NCBI RefSeq assembly: GCF_003233845.1
Contig: NZ_QKRB01000031.1
Coordinates: 1-64,000 of the forward strand
DNA: 64,000 nt
Direction of reading: 5' to 3'
Origin: Paenibacillus sambharensis
Lineage (GTDB): Bacteria > Bacillota > Bacilli > Paenibacillales > Paenibacillaceae
Shown: positions 41,995 through 50,669 of the stretch, one piece after another
How the letters are laid out: each line of letters opens with the position of its first letter
Position numbering within the stretch: the first letter of the stretch is position 1
Translations under genes and position numbers: made by a program
The notes under the pieces: generated by a model
The model's input: the letters and a program-made list of their open reading frames with translations, nothing else
Database searches by the model: none
What the model was told of the DNA's origin: nothing

Positions 41995-43422
41995 TTACGC
42001 ACGGGGTAACACAATCGTAACGGTCGTTCCTTTCCCGATTTGACTTTCCAGGTCGATATATCCATTAAATCGCTCTACAATCTCTTTGCAAATAGAAAGA
42101 CCAAGACCTGAACCGTTCGCTGTGTTTGCATTTTTCGCCCGGTAAAAGCGTTCCTGCACCTTCTCCAGCTCATCGCCCGCGATACCGATACCTTGATCAC
42201 GTATTTGGATAACGACCTCGCTTGGCGTATGTTCCAACTTCAATTCGATTAGCGATGAACTGCCTGAATATTTGATGGCATTGTCCACAAGGTTGGCGAT
42301 CGCATGGGACATCAGCATTGGATTCACGTTGGCGTGGACGCTCGTCAGAAGCTTATCCCCCGGTTCCGCTTCCGCCTCCTTGAACAAAATCTCGATTCCT
42401 TTATCTTTGGCCTTGGCACCCAGACTCGTTGCGACTTGCTGAACCAGTTTGTTCATTTCCGTCTTCCGGGCTTCCAGTTCGTTAGAACCTTCCTTGTCGA
42501 ATCGGGATAGCAACAACAGTTCATTAATCAAGCGCGTCAGCCGGTCCGATTCCTGCAGCAGATGAGCATAGATTTTTTGCAGCTCCTTGTTCTCGGTCTC
42601 CCCTTCGTACAAGTATTGAGAGAAACCACGAATTGCTGCCAATGGTGTTTTTAACTCGTGAGATACGTTAGAGACAAATTGTTTCTGATATTGGATGTAA
42701 TCATGAAGCTGCCGCCCCATGGAATCCAGCCCATCTGCCAGCATGCCCAGCTCATCCTTCCGATTGAGATGAACTCTGCGAAACTCCTGTCTAGAGAAAC
42801 TTTGCGCAGCGCCAAGCAACATCTTAATCGGCTTGGTTGTGCTGCGGGCAATCCACAGACTGGATAACGTAATCAGTACAATAAAACCGCCTGCACCTGC
42901 AAACAGGATATAACGAATTTGGTCCATAATCGCATAAAAGTAGGAAATGTCCTCCACGAACTCATACACATAAGCGTTTTGGTAGTATTGATCCTGAATA
43001 GGAGTGGAAAAATAAAGCAGATGATCTTCCGTTACGGTGTAGACATAATTACCGCCCAGGGCTTTCTCAATATTCTGCTCAAAAATATGAGGTTTGCCAT
43101 CCATAATGATGATGCCATCCACAGCCAAGCCCAGCAACTGCTTGGAGCTATCATAGATACGTACTTCCTTGCCTGAAGCTTTCAGCTTCTCCAGAGCAAG
43201 TCTGACGATTTCTTGTGTCTGCGGCTCTCCTGTCGATGATCTATGCTGTGCCAACACCTCACGAAAGGACAACTCGGATAGATCCGCCTTCTCCATCATC
43301 TGTTTTTCAATGGTAATGAAGCTGTAGTAATCGATGGCTTTATTCACCATAAAAATGATGATGCCAAAGGACAGCACGGAGAAAAATAAATAATTCAGCA
43401 GTAACCGGGTTGCATACTTCAG
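41995..43422 (-). CDS. Sensor histidine kinase with probable CTG start
   Basis: This 475-residue membrane kinase has helices at about 8-30 and 165-190, an extracellular sensor between them, HAMP, HisKA (FVSNVSHELKTPLAAIRGF) and a HATPase with ANLVDNAIKYS, DQGIGI and GSGLGLSI. No ATG, GTG or TTG precedes the first helix; the GTG at 43377 would cut into it. A CTG at 43422 lies 9 bases after GGAGG and overlaps the regulator's stop as CTGA, the same geometry as an ATGA junction, so I start there. It pairs with the response regulator at 43419. Confidence 0.87.
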   Translation of the reverse strand: MKYATRLLLNYLFFSVLSFGIIIFMVNKAIDYYSFITIEKQMMEKADLSELSFREVLAQHRSSTGEPQTQEIVRLALEKLKASGKEVRIYDSSKQLLGLAVDGIIIMDGKPHIFEQNIEKALGGNYVYTVTEDHLLYFSTPIQDQYYQNAYVYEFVEDISYFYAIMDQIRYILFAGAGGFIVLITLSSLWIARSTTKPIKMLLGAAQSFSRQEFRRVHLNRKDELGMLADGLDSMGRQLHDYIQYQKQFVSNVSHELKTPLAAIRGFSQYLYEGETENKELQKIYAHLLQESDRLTRLINELLLLSRFDKEGSNELEARKTEMNKLVQQVATSLGAKAKDKGIEILFKEAEAEPGDKLLTSVHANVNPMLMSHAIANLVDNAIKYSGSSSLIELKLEHTPSEVVIQIRDQGIGIAGDELEKVQERFYRAKNANTANGSGLGLSICKEIVERFNGYIDLESQIGKGTTVTIVLPRA

Positions 43423-44126
43423 GCCTCGCCACCTCCAAGTTGATAGCCAAATCCATAGATCGTCCTGACATACCTCGGCTCGTCCGCGTTATCCTCCAGC
43501 TTCTTCCGCAATCGCATGATGGTCATATCTACACTGCGACTGTCTCCCATAAAGTCATATCCCCATGCGATCTGCAGCAGCTCATCCCGGGTAAAGATTT
43601 TGTCTGGTCTTTTGAGTAACGTTTCCAGAATTTTAAACTCTTTGGCCGTTAAAGACAGGGATACACCGTTTTTCAGAACCCTTCGGTTGTCCAGATCAAA
43701 AGTCAGCTCTTCATGAATGATGCATGTAGATTTCACTTCTGTATCTTCTATTGATTCCTCCTTGCTCTCGTTTCTTCTCAGAATGACCTTGACCCTAGCG
43801 AGCAATTCACGATTGTCAAAGGGTTTGGTCATGTAATCTTCCGCCCCTAGCTCTAGTCCCAACACCTTGTCGATTACCTCATTTTTGGCAGAGAGCATGA
43901 TCACAGGAACAGCACGTTTCCCGGTGATTTCTTTGCACAGGTCAAATCCCGAGCAGTCAGGCAGCATCAAGTCAAGCACCACCAGGTCCGGATGAAAAGT
44001 ATCCAGCAGCTCCAAGGCTAATTTACCGTTGTCAGCCGTTTGAACGACGTAGTTTTCTCTTCTCAGTACGAGCTCAATTAAATCTCTGATTGCGACTTCA
44101 TCGTCAATGACAAGTATCTTCTTCAA
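43419..44126 (-). CDS. OmpR/PhoB-family response regulator
   Basis: This 235-residue regulator has a receiver domain with phosphoacceptor D52 (VVLDLMLP), the MLSAK switch and KPFD, plus a C-terminal winged helix (LTAKEFKILETLLKRPDKIFTRDELLQIAWG, VDMTIMRLRKKLE, TIYGFGYQL). The start appears to be TTG at 44126, after GGAAGGGGTG; the longer frame upstream reads like non-coding sequence. It is translationally coupled with the kinase. Confidence 0.92.
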   Translation of the reverse strand: MKKILVIDDEVAIRDLIELVLRRENYVVQTADNGKLALELLDTFHPDLVVLDLMLPDCSGFDLCKEITGKRAVPVIMLSAKNEVIDKVLGLELGAEDYMTKPFDNRELLARVKVILRRNESKEESIEDTEVKSTCIIHEELTFDLDNRRVLKNGVSLSLTAKEFKILETLLKRPDKIFTRDELLQIAWGYDFMGDSRSVDMTIMRLRKKLEDNADEPRYVRTIYGFGYQLGGGEA

Positions 44127-44314
44127 TGTGCACCCCTTCCTAGCCTTGTTTCGCAACGAATCAGAATTTCCCTTCATCTTAGCACAGACACTTTGGATTC
44201 CTCCACCAACTAGATGATGATATATATTCCACTGGGCCCAACATAACCAGTAATAAACCTTCCTGCATAATGCTACATAATGAGGCTTTAAGACACGAAC
44301 TTGTACCGATACAA

Positions 44315-44339
44315 CAAAAAAGCCGCTAAATAAGCAGCT
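44315..44339 (-). terminator. Terminator of the phosphotransferase gene
   Basis: On the minus strand AGCTGCT-TATTT-AGCGGCT (one G-T pair) is followed by TTTTTTG. It lies 9 bp beyond the stop of the 44348 gene. Confidence 0.82.
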
Positions 44340-44347
44340 CACTGGCT

Positions 44348-45364
44348 CTAATGAATACTGGTATAAATACTTTTAAATTCTTGAACAAAATCAATCGGCA
44401 GCATAGGGTCGCCAGAAGCGGCTACTCGTTGAAGCTCTTGTAACCAGTTCATTGATGCTTCATCCAATTGTGACACATCGTTTGCTTGATGAAAATAAAC
44501 ATACATCAATGCATAACGAAGTTTAATAGAATCGTGCAAATATTCTATTTCTTCTTCTTGGATTGTATTTTCCTTTAGATATCCTTTCATAAAATGGCGG
44601 AAAAATAGTTTATAATATTCCGCTTTGTTTTCAAATTCCTTAAACGGACAAAAAAGTGCATAACACAATGTAATCCCGATGTCGTGTATGAAATACGTAT
44701 AACTGCAATCATCAAAATCGAATAAATAAATGTGTCCGTTATGCAGATAAAAATTACTTTGATGAAAATCAGTATGAGTCAAACCATATGTATCTTTGGA
44801 CTTGGGCAGAGAAGTAAGCTTTGCTAGTCTTTCTTTTAGAATTGGAATCATTGCATCATCAGGTCGCAGGTATTTCTCCGCCTTTAATTGAACTTCTTGG
44901 TCCCAGGCTTGTCGTTTTAACGCCGGATTACTCCCTTCGTAACCCTTTGTGGCATGATGGATTTTCCCAAGGAATTCGCCCCATTTTTCGTAAAGTGATT
45001 CATTCCAATCATCACCAGACACTTCATTTCCAAGAGCCATTTCGTATGATATGGCTAGGAACGAACCATTGTCTGCAGCAATTTCTTCAACCATATTACC
45101 CCTAGTCGATGGAACAGCATTTGAAACGGCCAGCCCTTTATTCGACAAAAAATTCAAAAATTCAATTTCTCCCCGTATATTATTTATTGATCTTCTGATC
45201 GTATGCGAGATTTTTAGTATGTAAAATACGTTGTTTTTCTGGTATTCATAAACAAAGCTTTCATAACCGCCCAATGAACGAATCGAGTCATTATTAATGT
45301 CATATCGCTTTATTGCTTCTGTAAGGATTTCTTCGGTGAATTGCTCTTTAATCTCCCGTATCAT
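44348..45364 (-). CDS. Aminoglycoside-phosphotransferase-like (APH family) kinase
   Basis: This 338-residue protein has the kinase-like fold of the APH/choline kinase group. LGGYESFVYEYQKNNVFYILKISH is the nucleotide-binding beta strand region with its lysine. THTDFHQSNF is the Brenner catalytic loop, and LFDFDDC holds the metal-binding aspartate. The substrate could be an antibiotic, homoserine, a sugar or another alcohol, and sequence alone does not decide. The gene is clearly richer in A and T than the flanking regions, which suggests acquisition. AGAAGG precedes the ATG. Confidence 0.85.
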   Translation of the reverse strand: MIREIKEQFTEEILTEAIKRYDINNDSIRSLGGYESFVYEYQKNNVFYILKISHTIRRSINNIRGEIEFLNFLSNKGLAVSNAVPSTRGNMVEEIAADNGSFLAISYEMALGNEVSGDDWNESLYEKWGEFLGKIHHATKGYEGSNPALKRQAWDQEVQLKAEKYLRPDDAMIPILKERLAKLTSLPKSKDTYGLTHTDFHQSNFYLHNGHIYLFDFDDCSYTYFIHDIGITLCYALFCPFKEFENKAEYYKLFFRHFMKGYLKENTIQEEEIEYLHDSIKLRYALMYVYFHQANDVSQLDEASMNWLQELQRVAASGDPMLPIDFVQEFKSIYTSIH

Positions 45365-45894
45365 TATCTATACCTTCTTTCATTCACCATATTCACAGCG
45401 CCTCGGCATCTTGCCGCGACACCGGCCCAAGATCTATAACTATCATTCAAAATTCCACTTATTTCCTCAATATCCTGCCCGTCCGCTTAATGAAGAGGAA
45501 ACATACCTGCACGATCGCAGGTTCTCGCCGCTCCAGCATAACTTCCATTTATTCTTACCTGCCTAATAGCATAACTTGCCACTCCTGAAACGGCTTCTAT
45601 TGTAAAGCGATATGAAGTGATACCACTCGGTACGCTCTACGACTAAGTCACCACTGGCAGGCTGCATGCCCATCATGCGGCGTTCTTCATCCAGACCTGC
45701 CAGGATATCCGACCTCACAAATTAGCTTAACAAAACTTCCTCCATCTTCAAATTCAGCGGGAATCAGGCAGCCACTGAACTGTCCCGAGACGGTTGAGTT
45801 ACAGTACTGCCGATAAGACTGAGGTAGATTTTTGCAATAGTTTAATTGTCTCGTCCTTGTTCTGATAACGACCGGCAGGCTTTATGTATGTATT
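45365..45894. other. Intergenic stretch with one possible short or decayed gene
   Basis: Most of this 530 bp is non-coding. On the minus strand, 45563-45718 could encode 51 residues from a GTG (DILAGLDEERRMMGMQPASG, later EWYHFISLYNRSRF). The composition looks protein-like, but the GGAGG upstream is about 20 bases away, and the frame is closed just upstream. It may be the tail of a decayed gene. Nothing else is supported. Confidence 0.35.
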
Positions 45895-47076
45895 TTATTG
45901 AGAAATCGTCTCGCAGCCATTGAATATTGCAAAATATTGAACGCACTTGTTCAAAGCTGTTCGGATCTGCTCAGTTGGCTCAATGCCATCCTCGTACCAA
46001 ATGTTTTTGACAACGAGTCTCCCAGCTTTTCGCTCAGCCATTATTTCGGCTCGTCCGATGAAGCTCTCTCCATACAATATTGGGAGCACATAATAGCCGA
46101 ATTTTCGTTTGATTGCAGGCGTGTAAATCTCCCAAGTATAATCGAAGCCAAACAATTTATTGATCAGCTTTCTGTCCCATAATAAATTATCCAGCGGTGC
46201 AATCAGCTCACAGCGCATTTTCGGCGCCGGATTTTGCAGGACAACTTCGATAAGCGGCAAATCCTCCTTGCGGCAGTACAGCTTGTCCTTCATTTGTTCT
46301 ACGGTAACAGCAATAATGCGATCTTCATTTAACAACTGCCGGAATACCTCGTTTCGCTGCCCTGCTTTCAATCCCCATATGTTAAGCCAGGCATCGGATG
46401 CGCGATTCCATAAGAGTCCAACAGCACCGATTCGACGCAGCACCCGCCACTTGTGATGCTCAAGCTCATCCTCAAACGGCTCCGGCGCATGAAGCAGGTT
46501 TGGCGGTATGTACTTCTCGGAAAAATCATAATACTTCCGCGTTCCTTTTTTGTGATGGATAATGAGCTCGCCTGTCGAGTACATCTGCTCCAGCACTGAC
46601 CGCGATGCATTGTTACCGCTGCTCCAATGGATTGCTGATTGCCAAGAGAAACCGCCATCCATTTGTAGTTCATCCGAACTTAACGCACCTTGATTATGAA
46701 TGTGAGTCCGTGCTTGTTCTGTCAAAGCCTCCATTTCGGGATAGCGCTTGGCATGCTGCCGGGCCGCTTCCCTGTAACGCTCAAAATACGGCCAATCCTC
46801 GACAGGAATAATAGCCAGGTTCTTGTCAGGGTAATCGATCAGGAGTCTATCTTGATACAGTATTTCATCGAGCATCTTTTTGGTGAATCCTTGGATTCGC
46901 GATTGCAGCACTAGTTCGGCGTTTTTTCCGCAAACATCGATCGGATCATATTGTATACAGCCGACCTGCCGCACAAACTCCATTACGCCCAGCTTCCCTG
47001 AAAATTTGTATTCACCCAGCAAACCGTGCTTTAATAACAGAAATTGCCGTGCCTGTCGGGTTGTCAATTGAATCAT
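45895..47076 (-). CDS. AlkZ/YcaQ-like winged-helix DNA glycosylase family protein
   Basis: This 393-residue protein has the HTH_42/YcaQ layout with tandem winged helices. It starts TTRQARQFLLLKHGLLG and has the VGCIQYDPIDV motif (an IQYD variant of the QxQ/QxD active-site pattern) and HKWRVLRRIGAVG. Late motifs include PLDNLLWDRKLINKLFGFDYTWEIY and KRKFGYYVLPIL, which are very typical. AlkZ removes crosslinks or alkylated bases and protects against genotoxins such as azinomycin; YcaQ unhooks interstrand crosslinks. The gene is monocistronic. Confidence 0.86.
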   Translation of the reverse strand: MIQLTTRQARQFLLLKHGLLGEYKFSGKLGVMEFVRQVGCIQYDPIDVCGKNAELVLQSRIQGFTKKMLDEILYQDRLLIDYPDKNLAIIPVEDWPYFERYREAARQHAKRYPEMEALTEQARTHIHNQGALSSDELQMDGGFSWQSAIHWSSGNNASRSVLEQMYSTGELIIHHKKGTRKYYDFSEKYIPPNLLHAPEPFEDELEHHKWRVLRRIGAVGLLWNRASDAWLNIWGLKAGQRNEVFRQLLNEDRIIAVTVEQMKDKLYCRKEDLPLIEVVLQNPAPKMRCELIAPLDNLLWDRKLINKLFGFDYTWEIYTPAIKRKFGYYVLPILYGESFIGRAEIMAERKAGRLVVKNIWYEDGIEPTEQIRTALNKCVQYFAIFNGCETISQ

Positions 47077-47443
47077 GCATGTATCGACTCCTCACCGAAA
47101 TATTTGATTACAAACACGCCTCTCCGTACTCGCCTGAGTACACAAACGCACGTTCTCATTTCATTTTACTATTGTTCCGAGCTTGATAACAAGAGTTACC
47201 ATCTATATTAATTCTGAGCTGCATCTTCCTGTGTAAGCAAAAGTGCGCGCAAGGTGCTGACGAATAACGGGAAGAAACCCGCTCCTCCATCTGAATAGGT
47301 GCCGTACCGCCAGCCGCTGAAGGCAAAGGCCGTCCGCTCCGGGCACAACAAGCCAAAGAACCCCTTGATAAACAAGAGGTACTCGTACATTTTCATATAT
47401 GTAGATTACATAGTAATCCAAGAATCAGGCTATCCTGGGCTCG
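47077..47443. other. Region without a supported gene
   Basis: Three overlapping minus-strand frames of 60-75 codons cover 47156-47421. None has a convincing ribosome site or a domain I recognise. I read this as spacer or gene debris between the glycosylase and MerR genes. Confidence 0.45.
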
Positions 47444-47803
47444 TTAATATTTCCCAAACCCTTTTTCGCAATTCAACGTGAGAATATCATACAGGTTTTG
47501 CTTGGATTCCTCTAATTTTTTTTGAGCGGCCTCAATTTCTCTAATTTTATTTTGTATCAGGCTTACATGCTCATCCTTCGACATTCCGTTTTTCGAGATC
47601 ATTGATTTGATTTCCTGAATAGAAAAGCCAACTGCCAAACAATGTTTAACAACATTCAGATGACGAATGATGCCTGGCGCATAAATCCGATAATTATTCT
47701 GATCTCTTAATACATATTCATCCGTGATAATGCCAATCTGCTCATAATAACGAATCGTTGAAATCGGGAGCTCACTAGCTTTTGCTACTTCACTTATCTT
47801 CAT
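47444..47803 (-). CDS. MerR-family transcriptional regulator
   Basis: This 119-residue regulator has an N-terminal MerR winged helix (MKISEVAKASELPISTIRYYEQIGII, with the RYYE signature), a hinge, and a coiled dimerisation helix (IQNKIREIEAAQKKLEESKQNL). It has one cysteine near the C terminus and no metal-binding cluster, so a small-molecule or redox signal is more likely. The second ATG (47803) follows GGGGAG with correct spacing. It is divergent from the nitroreductase gene. Confidence 0.9.
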   Translation of the reverse strand: MKISEVAKASELPISTIRYYEQIGIITDEYVLRDQNNYRIYAPGIIRHLNVVKHCLAVGFSIQEIKSMISKNGMSKDEHVSLIQNKIREIEAAQKKLEESKQNLYDILTLNCEKGFGKY

Positions 47804-47825
47804 GACCATCTCCCCTTTTTAGCGC

Positions 47826-47856
47826 TTGCTATGAAGTACACTTTATAGTTTACCAT
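47826..47856 (+). promoter_or_regulatory. Possible MerR-type promoter of the nitroreductase gene
   Basis: TTGCTA and TACCAT are separated by 19 bases, the long spacer typical of MerR-activated promoters. A dyad GTACAC-N6-GTTTAC (47836-47853) covers the spacer. Confidence 0.4.
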
Positions 47857-47917
47857 CTTAAAAGTAATGATAAGCAGTATCATTTCACAACTCAACCAAA
47901 AAAGGAGCGAAACCTGC

Positions 47918-48568
47918 ATGACCAACCTTACAGGCAACTATCAGAAAACAAACGACTTCAATAAAATTGCATTAGAACGCCGTTCCGTTAAAGTCTACGA
48001 TCCAGAAGTGAAAATCAGTCGAGAGGAAATGACCGAAATGTTAGCAAAAGCTTCCCGGGCCCCATCTGCGATTAACATGCAGCCCTGGCGTTTCCTTGTA
48101 ATCGACAGCGCCGAAGGCAAAGAAAAACTAGCGCCGTTGGCCTCCTTCAACCAGACACAAGTGATGACATCATCCGCTATTATTGCGGTATTCTACGATG
48201 CTAACAATAGTGAATATATGGACGAAATTTATAATAAATCAGTAGAACTTGGCTACATGCCTCTGGACATCAAGGATATGCAATTGCAGCAGGCTAGGCC
48301 GTATTATGCAAGCCTGACTCCATCGGCCTTACGCGATATAAACATGCTGGACACGGGTCTTGTTTCGATGCAGCTGATGCTTGTAGCTCGCTCCCACGGC
48401 TATGACACCAACCCAATGGCGGGTTATGACAAGGAACGAATCGCGGAGGTCTTTGGCTTGGACAAGGAGCGATTCCAGCCGGTCATGCTAATTTCGATTG
48501 GCAAAGCGAGCAAAGAAGGCTATCCATCCTACCGATTACCAGTAGATACGATTACCACTTGGGCATGA
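47918..48568 (+). CDS. Nitroreductase-family flavoprotein
   Basis: This 216-residue FMN enzyme has the family start RRSVKVYDP, the FMN-phosphate binding region RAPSAINMQPWRFLV, a central helix with DTGLVSMQLMLVARSHGY, and a C-terminal VMLISIGKASKEG. It probably reduces nitro compounds or quinones with NAD(P)H. The ATG at 47918 follows AAAGGAGCG. The divergent MerR regulator probably induces it. Confidence 0.9.
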   Translation: MTNLTGNYQKTNDFNKIALERRSVKVYDPEVKISREEMTEMLAKASRAPSAINMQPWRFLVIDSAEGKEKLAPLASFNQTQVMTSSAIIAVFYDANNSEYMDEIYNKSVELGYMPLDIKDMQLQQARPYYASLTPSALRDINMLDTGLVSMQLMLVARSHGYDTNPMAGYDKERIAEVFGLDKERFQPVMLISIGKASKEGYPSYRLPVDTITTWA

Positions 48569-48603
48569 TCGGACGCGGTTCGTCTGTAACATAGTTACGA
48601 ATG

Positions 48604-48745
48604 TCGGAAACGGGATCAAGTTTTTCAAACGGATTACACGGTTGGTTGCTGATGCAACGATCGGGTCATGCGTGACGATCACGATGGTCACCTGCTTGTC
48701 TGTGTTTATCTTACGCAGTAAGGTTAGGATCGCCGCTGATGACGA
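48604..48745 (-). pseudogene. Fragment of a MacB/LolD-type ABC ATPase
   Basis: The minus strand reads ILTLLRKINTDKQ, then VTIVIVTHDPIVASATNRVIRLKN, which is the H-loop and end of an ATPase domain of the MacB type. After it the frame is disrupted; a two-base change in an A-run would restore LDPVSDIRNY. Nothing upstream encodes the Walker motifs, so only about 45 codons of 220 remain. Confidence 0.7.
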
Positions 48746-48754
48746 ATTCTCTTC

Positions 48755-49738
48755 TCAAGTAGAACTACGTATAATCAGTGAACTCTTGTAGGTTTCCGCT
48801 ATTGGAGCAGATTGCATCCCCTTCAAGCGCCGGATAAGGCATTCTGTAACATCCCTCACCATTTCGGGAATACAATTAGTTAATGTGGTTAATTCCGGTG
48901 TCGTCATCAATCCCACTGGAAGGTTATCAAACCCGATGACGGACATTTCTTGGGGCACGGATATTCCCCTTTGCCTGGCTGCTTTCAATAACCCAGTCGC
49001 TACAAAGTCACTGCCCGTAATTATTCCATCCGGTAATTGACCGGTAGCTGATAATTGTTCTCCCAATGCATAACCATCCTCCATCGTCACCAGGCCCGTA
49101 TAACATTGTGATTGGGTACACGAAAGACCGGCTTGCTTGTGAGCCAATTGAAACCCGTTCCATCTCTTCTCTTGCAATGGTGTCAGTTGATCCATACAGA
49201 ACACCAGATTACGGCGTCCTTTGGACAGCAAAAATGCTGTCGCCTGAAAGATCGCGTCTTCTTCATCCAGACGAAAGACATCGAGAAACTCTCCGTCCAT
49301 CGCTTCGTTGCATATGATCCCAACGTGAGAACCTATGTATTCTCTAATCTCTCTCTCCGAGAAATGGGAATGAGCAATAATCACCGCATCCATCTCTCTA
49401 CGTAACAATCGGGCATACACCTCACGTTCAAACTCACGTGATAATTCAGTCTGATAGATGACAAGCTGATACCCAACGCAGCTTAAAGCTCGACTTAATG
49501 CACGAACAAGCTGACTGAAATAGGGATGCTCCACATCCGGGACAAGCACGCCAATATGATGGCTTGCCTGCAGGCGCAGCTGAACCCCATGCGTATTGCG
49601 GACGTATCCCAGCTCCTTAATGGCTTCCTGTACTTTTTGTCTGCTTTCCATCGATACATGGGGATGATCGTTTAACACACGGGATACCGTCGACTTGGAG
49701 AGACCGCTTACGCGTGAAATATCTATTATGGTCGGCAC
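48755..49738 (-). CDS. LacI-family transcriptional regulator
   Basis: This 327-residue repressor has an N-terminal helix-turn-helix (IIDISRVSGLSKSTVSRVLNDHPHVS), the hinge helix region (IKELGYVRN) and a periplasmic-binding-like sensor domain (HHIGVLVPDVEHPYFSQLV... VIGFDNLPVGLMTTPELTTL). The start is GTG at 49738 after AGGTG. A perfect palindrome in the shared promoter region with the HAD gene is its likely operator. The effector is probably a sugar or sugar phosphate (family knowledge, inference). Confidence 0.9.
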   Translation of the reverse strand: MPTIIDISRVSGLSKSTVSRVLNDHPHVSMESRQKVQEAIKELGYVRNTHGVQLRLQASHHIGVLVPDVEHPYFSQLVRALSRALSCVGYQLVIYQTELSREFEREVYARLLRREMDAVIIAHSHFSEREIREYIGSHVGIICNEAMDGEFLDVFRLDEEDAIFQATAFLLSKGRRNLVFCMDQLTPLQEKRWNGFQLAHKQAGLSCTQSQCYTGLVTMEDGYALGEQLSATGQLPDGIITGSDFVATGLLKAARQRGISVPQEMSVIGFDNLPVGLMTTPELTTLTNCIPEMVRDVTECLIRRLKGMQSAPIAETYKSSLIIRSST

Positions 49739-49762
49739 AAAAAAAACACCTCATCTAACGTA

Positions 49763-49793
49763 TTGACCTGGGAACGTTCCCTGCAGCTAAGAT
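49763..49793 (+). promoter_or_regulatory. Promoter with LacI-type operator (palindrome 49770-49781)
   Basis: GGGAACGTTCCC is a perfect 12 bp palindrome with central CG, as in LacI/CcpA-type operators. TTGACC (49763-49768) and a weak TAAGAT (49788-49793) flank it, so a bound repressor would block the HAD promoter. Confidence 0.7.
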
Positions 49794-49824
49794 AACATTA
49801 TCAATCTGTAGGAGGGTCACACAC

Positions 49825-50661
49825 ATGAATGTCATCTATAATCCTGCTGTAACCGAATATCTGATATTTTTTGATTTTGACGAAACATATTACCCGCATG
49901 AATGTCTGCCTGAACAGCTCAACAAGGTGTACGAACTGGAGCTTTACCTCCAGCAGCTTGCCAGAGATTATCATGTTAAGACCGCTTGGGTCACCGGAAG
50001 CAGCGTTCAGCAAATACAAGCCAAGATGAAACTAGCCGGCATGACGCAGCTCCCCCATTTTATAGCGAGTAATCTCGGCACAGAGATGTGGGAAGCGGGG
50101 CCTGACGGACAGCTGGTCACTGTTCCTGCGTGGGCCAAGATTATAAAGGCATCCGGTTTCTCCCGAAGAGATGTGGAAGATTTAATCAGCGAGTTAAAAC
50201 TTACATTCAACATTGTTCTTCACGAACAGACCCAATTTGGTCAATCCGGGTATAAAATGAATTACTATTATTATCCGGCATCAGCAGCCAGGATCCCATA
50301 TGATCTAAGTATCATCAGGCACCTGGCTGCAAATCACGGGATCGGAATCAACATCAATATGTGCAATCCCAAGGCGGGTGATCCGGAGAACGCCTATGAT
50401 GTTGATTTTATCCCCGCTGGATCTGGCAAGAAAGCGGCTGTGCAATTCCTGGTGGATTATAATCAGGTCCCTCAGTCGAACACCATGGCCTTCGGTGACA
50501 GTGGCAATGACATCGAGATGCTTCGGACAGTTTCCCACGGATATCTGCTCCAGAACGCAACGGCAGAGGCAAAGTCATGCCATCACAACGTTGCCCCTTA
50601 TCCGTATGCCGAGGGAATTTTGCATGTATGCAGAAAATTCTTTGGCGAGCCATTCCGATGA
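49825..50661 (+). CDS. HAD-IIB hydrolase (sucrose-phosphatase-like)
   Basis: This 278-residue phosphatase has motif I FFDFDETYY (D17, D19), motif II VTGSS, a central cap domain, a catalytic lysine region and motif III/IV FGDSGNDIEML. This is the Cof/sucrose-6-phosphate-phosphatase branch of HAD enzymes. It likely dephosphorylates a sugar phosphate. GTAGGAGGG precedes the ATG. The divergent LacI regulator and the operator between them suggest control by the same sugar. Confidence 0.85.
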   Translation: MNVIYNPAVTEYLIFFDFDETYYPHECLPEQLNKVYELELYLQQLARDYHVKTAWVTGSSVQQIQAKMKLAGMTQLPHFIASNLGTEMWEAGPDGQLVTVPAWAKIIKASGFSRRDVEDLISELKLTFNIVLHEQTQFGQSGYKMNYYYYPASAARIPYDLSIIRHLAANHGIGININMCNPKAGDPENAYDVDFIPAGSGKKAAVQFLVDYNQVPQSNTMAFGDSGNDIEMLRTVSHGYLLQNATAEAKSCHHNVAPYPYAEGILHVCRKFFGEPFR

Positions 50662-50669
50662 TCGCAGCA

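Noticed and set aside
45297-45566. Plus-strand frame of 89 codons overlapping the start of the phosphotransferase gene
   Set aside because: No ribosome site, no domain, and half of it is antisense to a clear gene.
47156-47421. Three overlapping minus-strand frames of 62-72 codons
   Set aside because: None has a ribosome site, and I could not match any to a family; treated as spacer.
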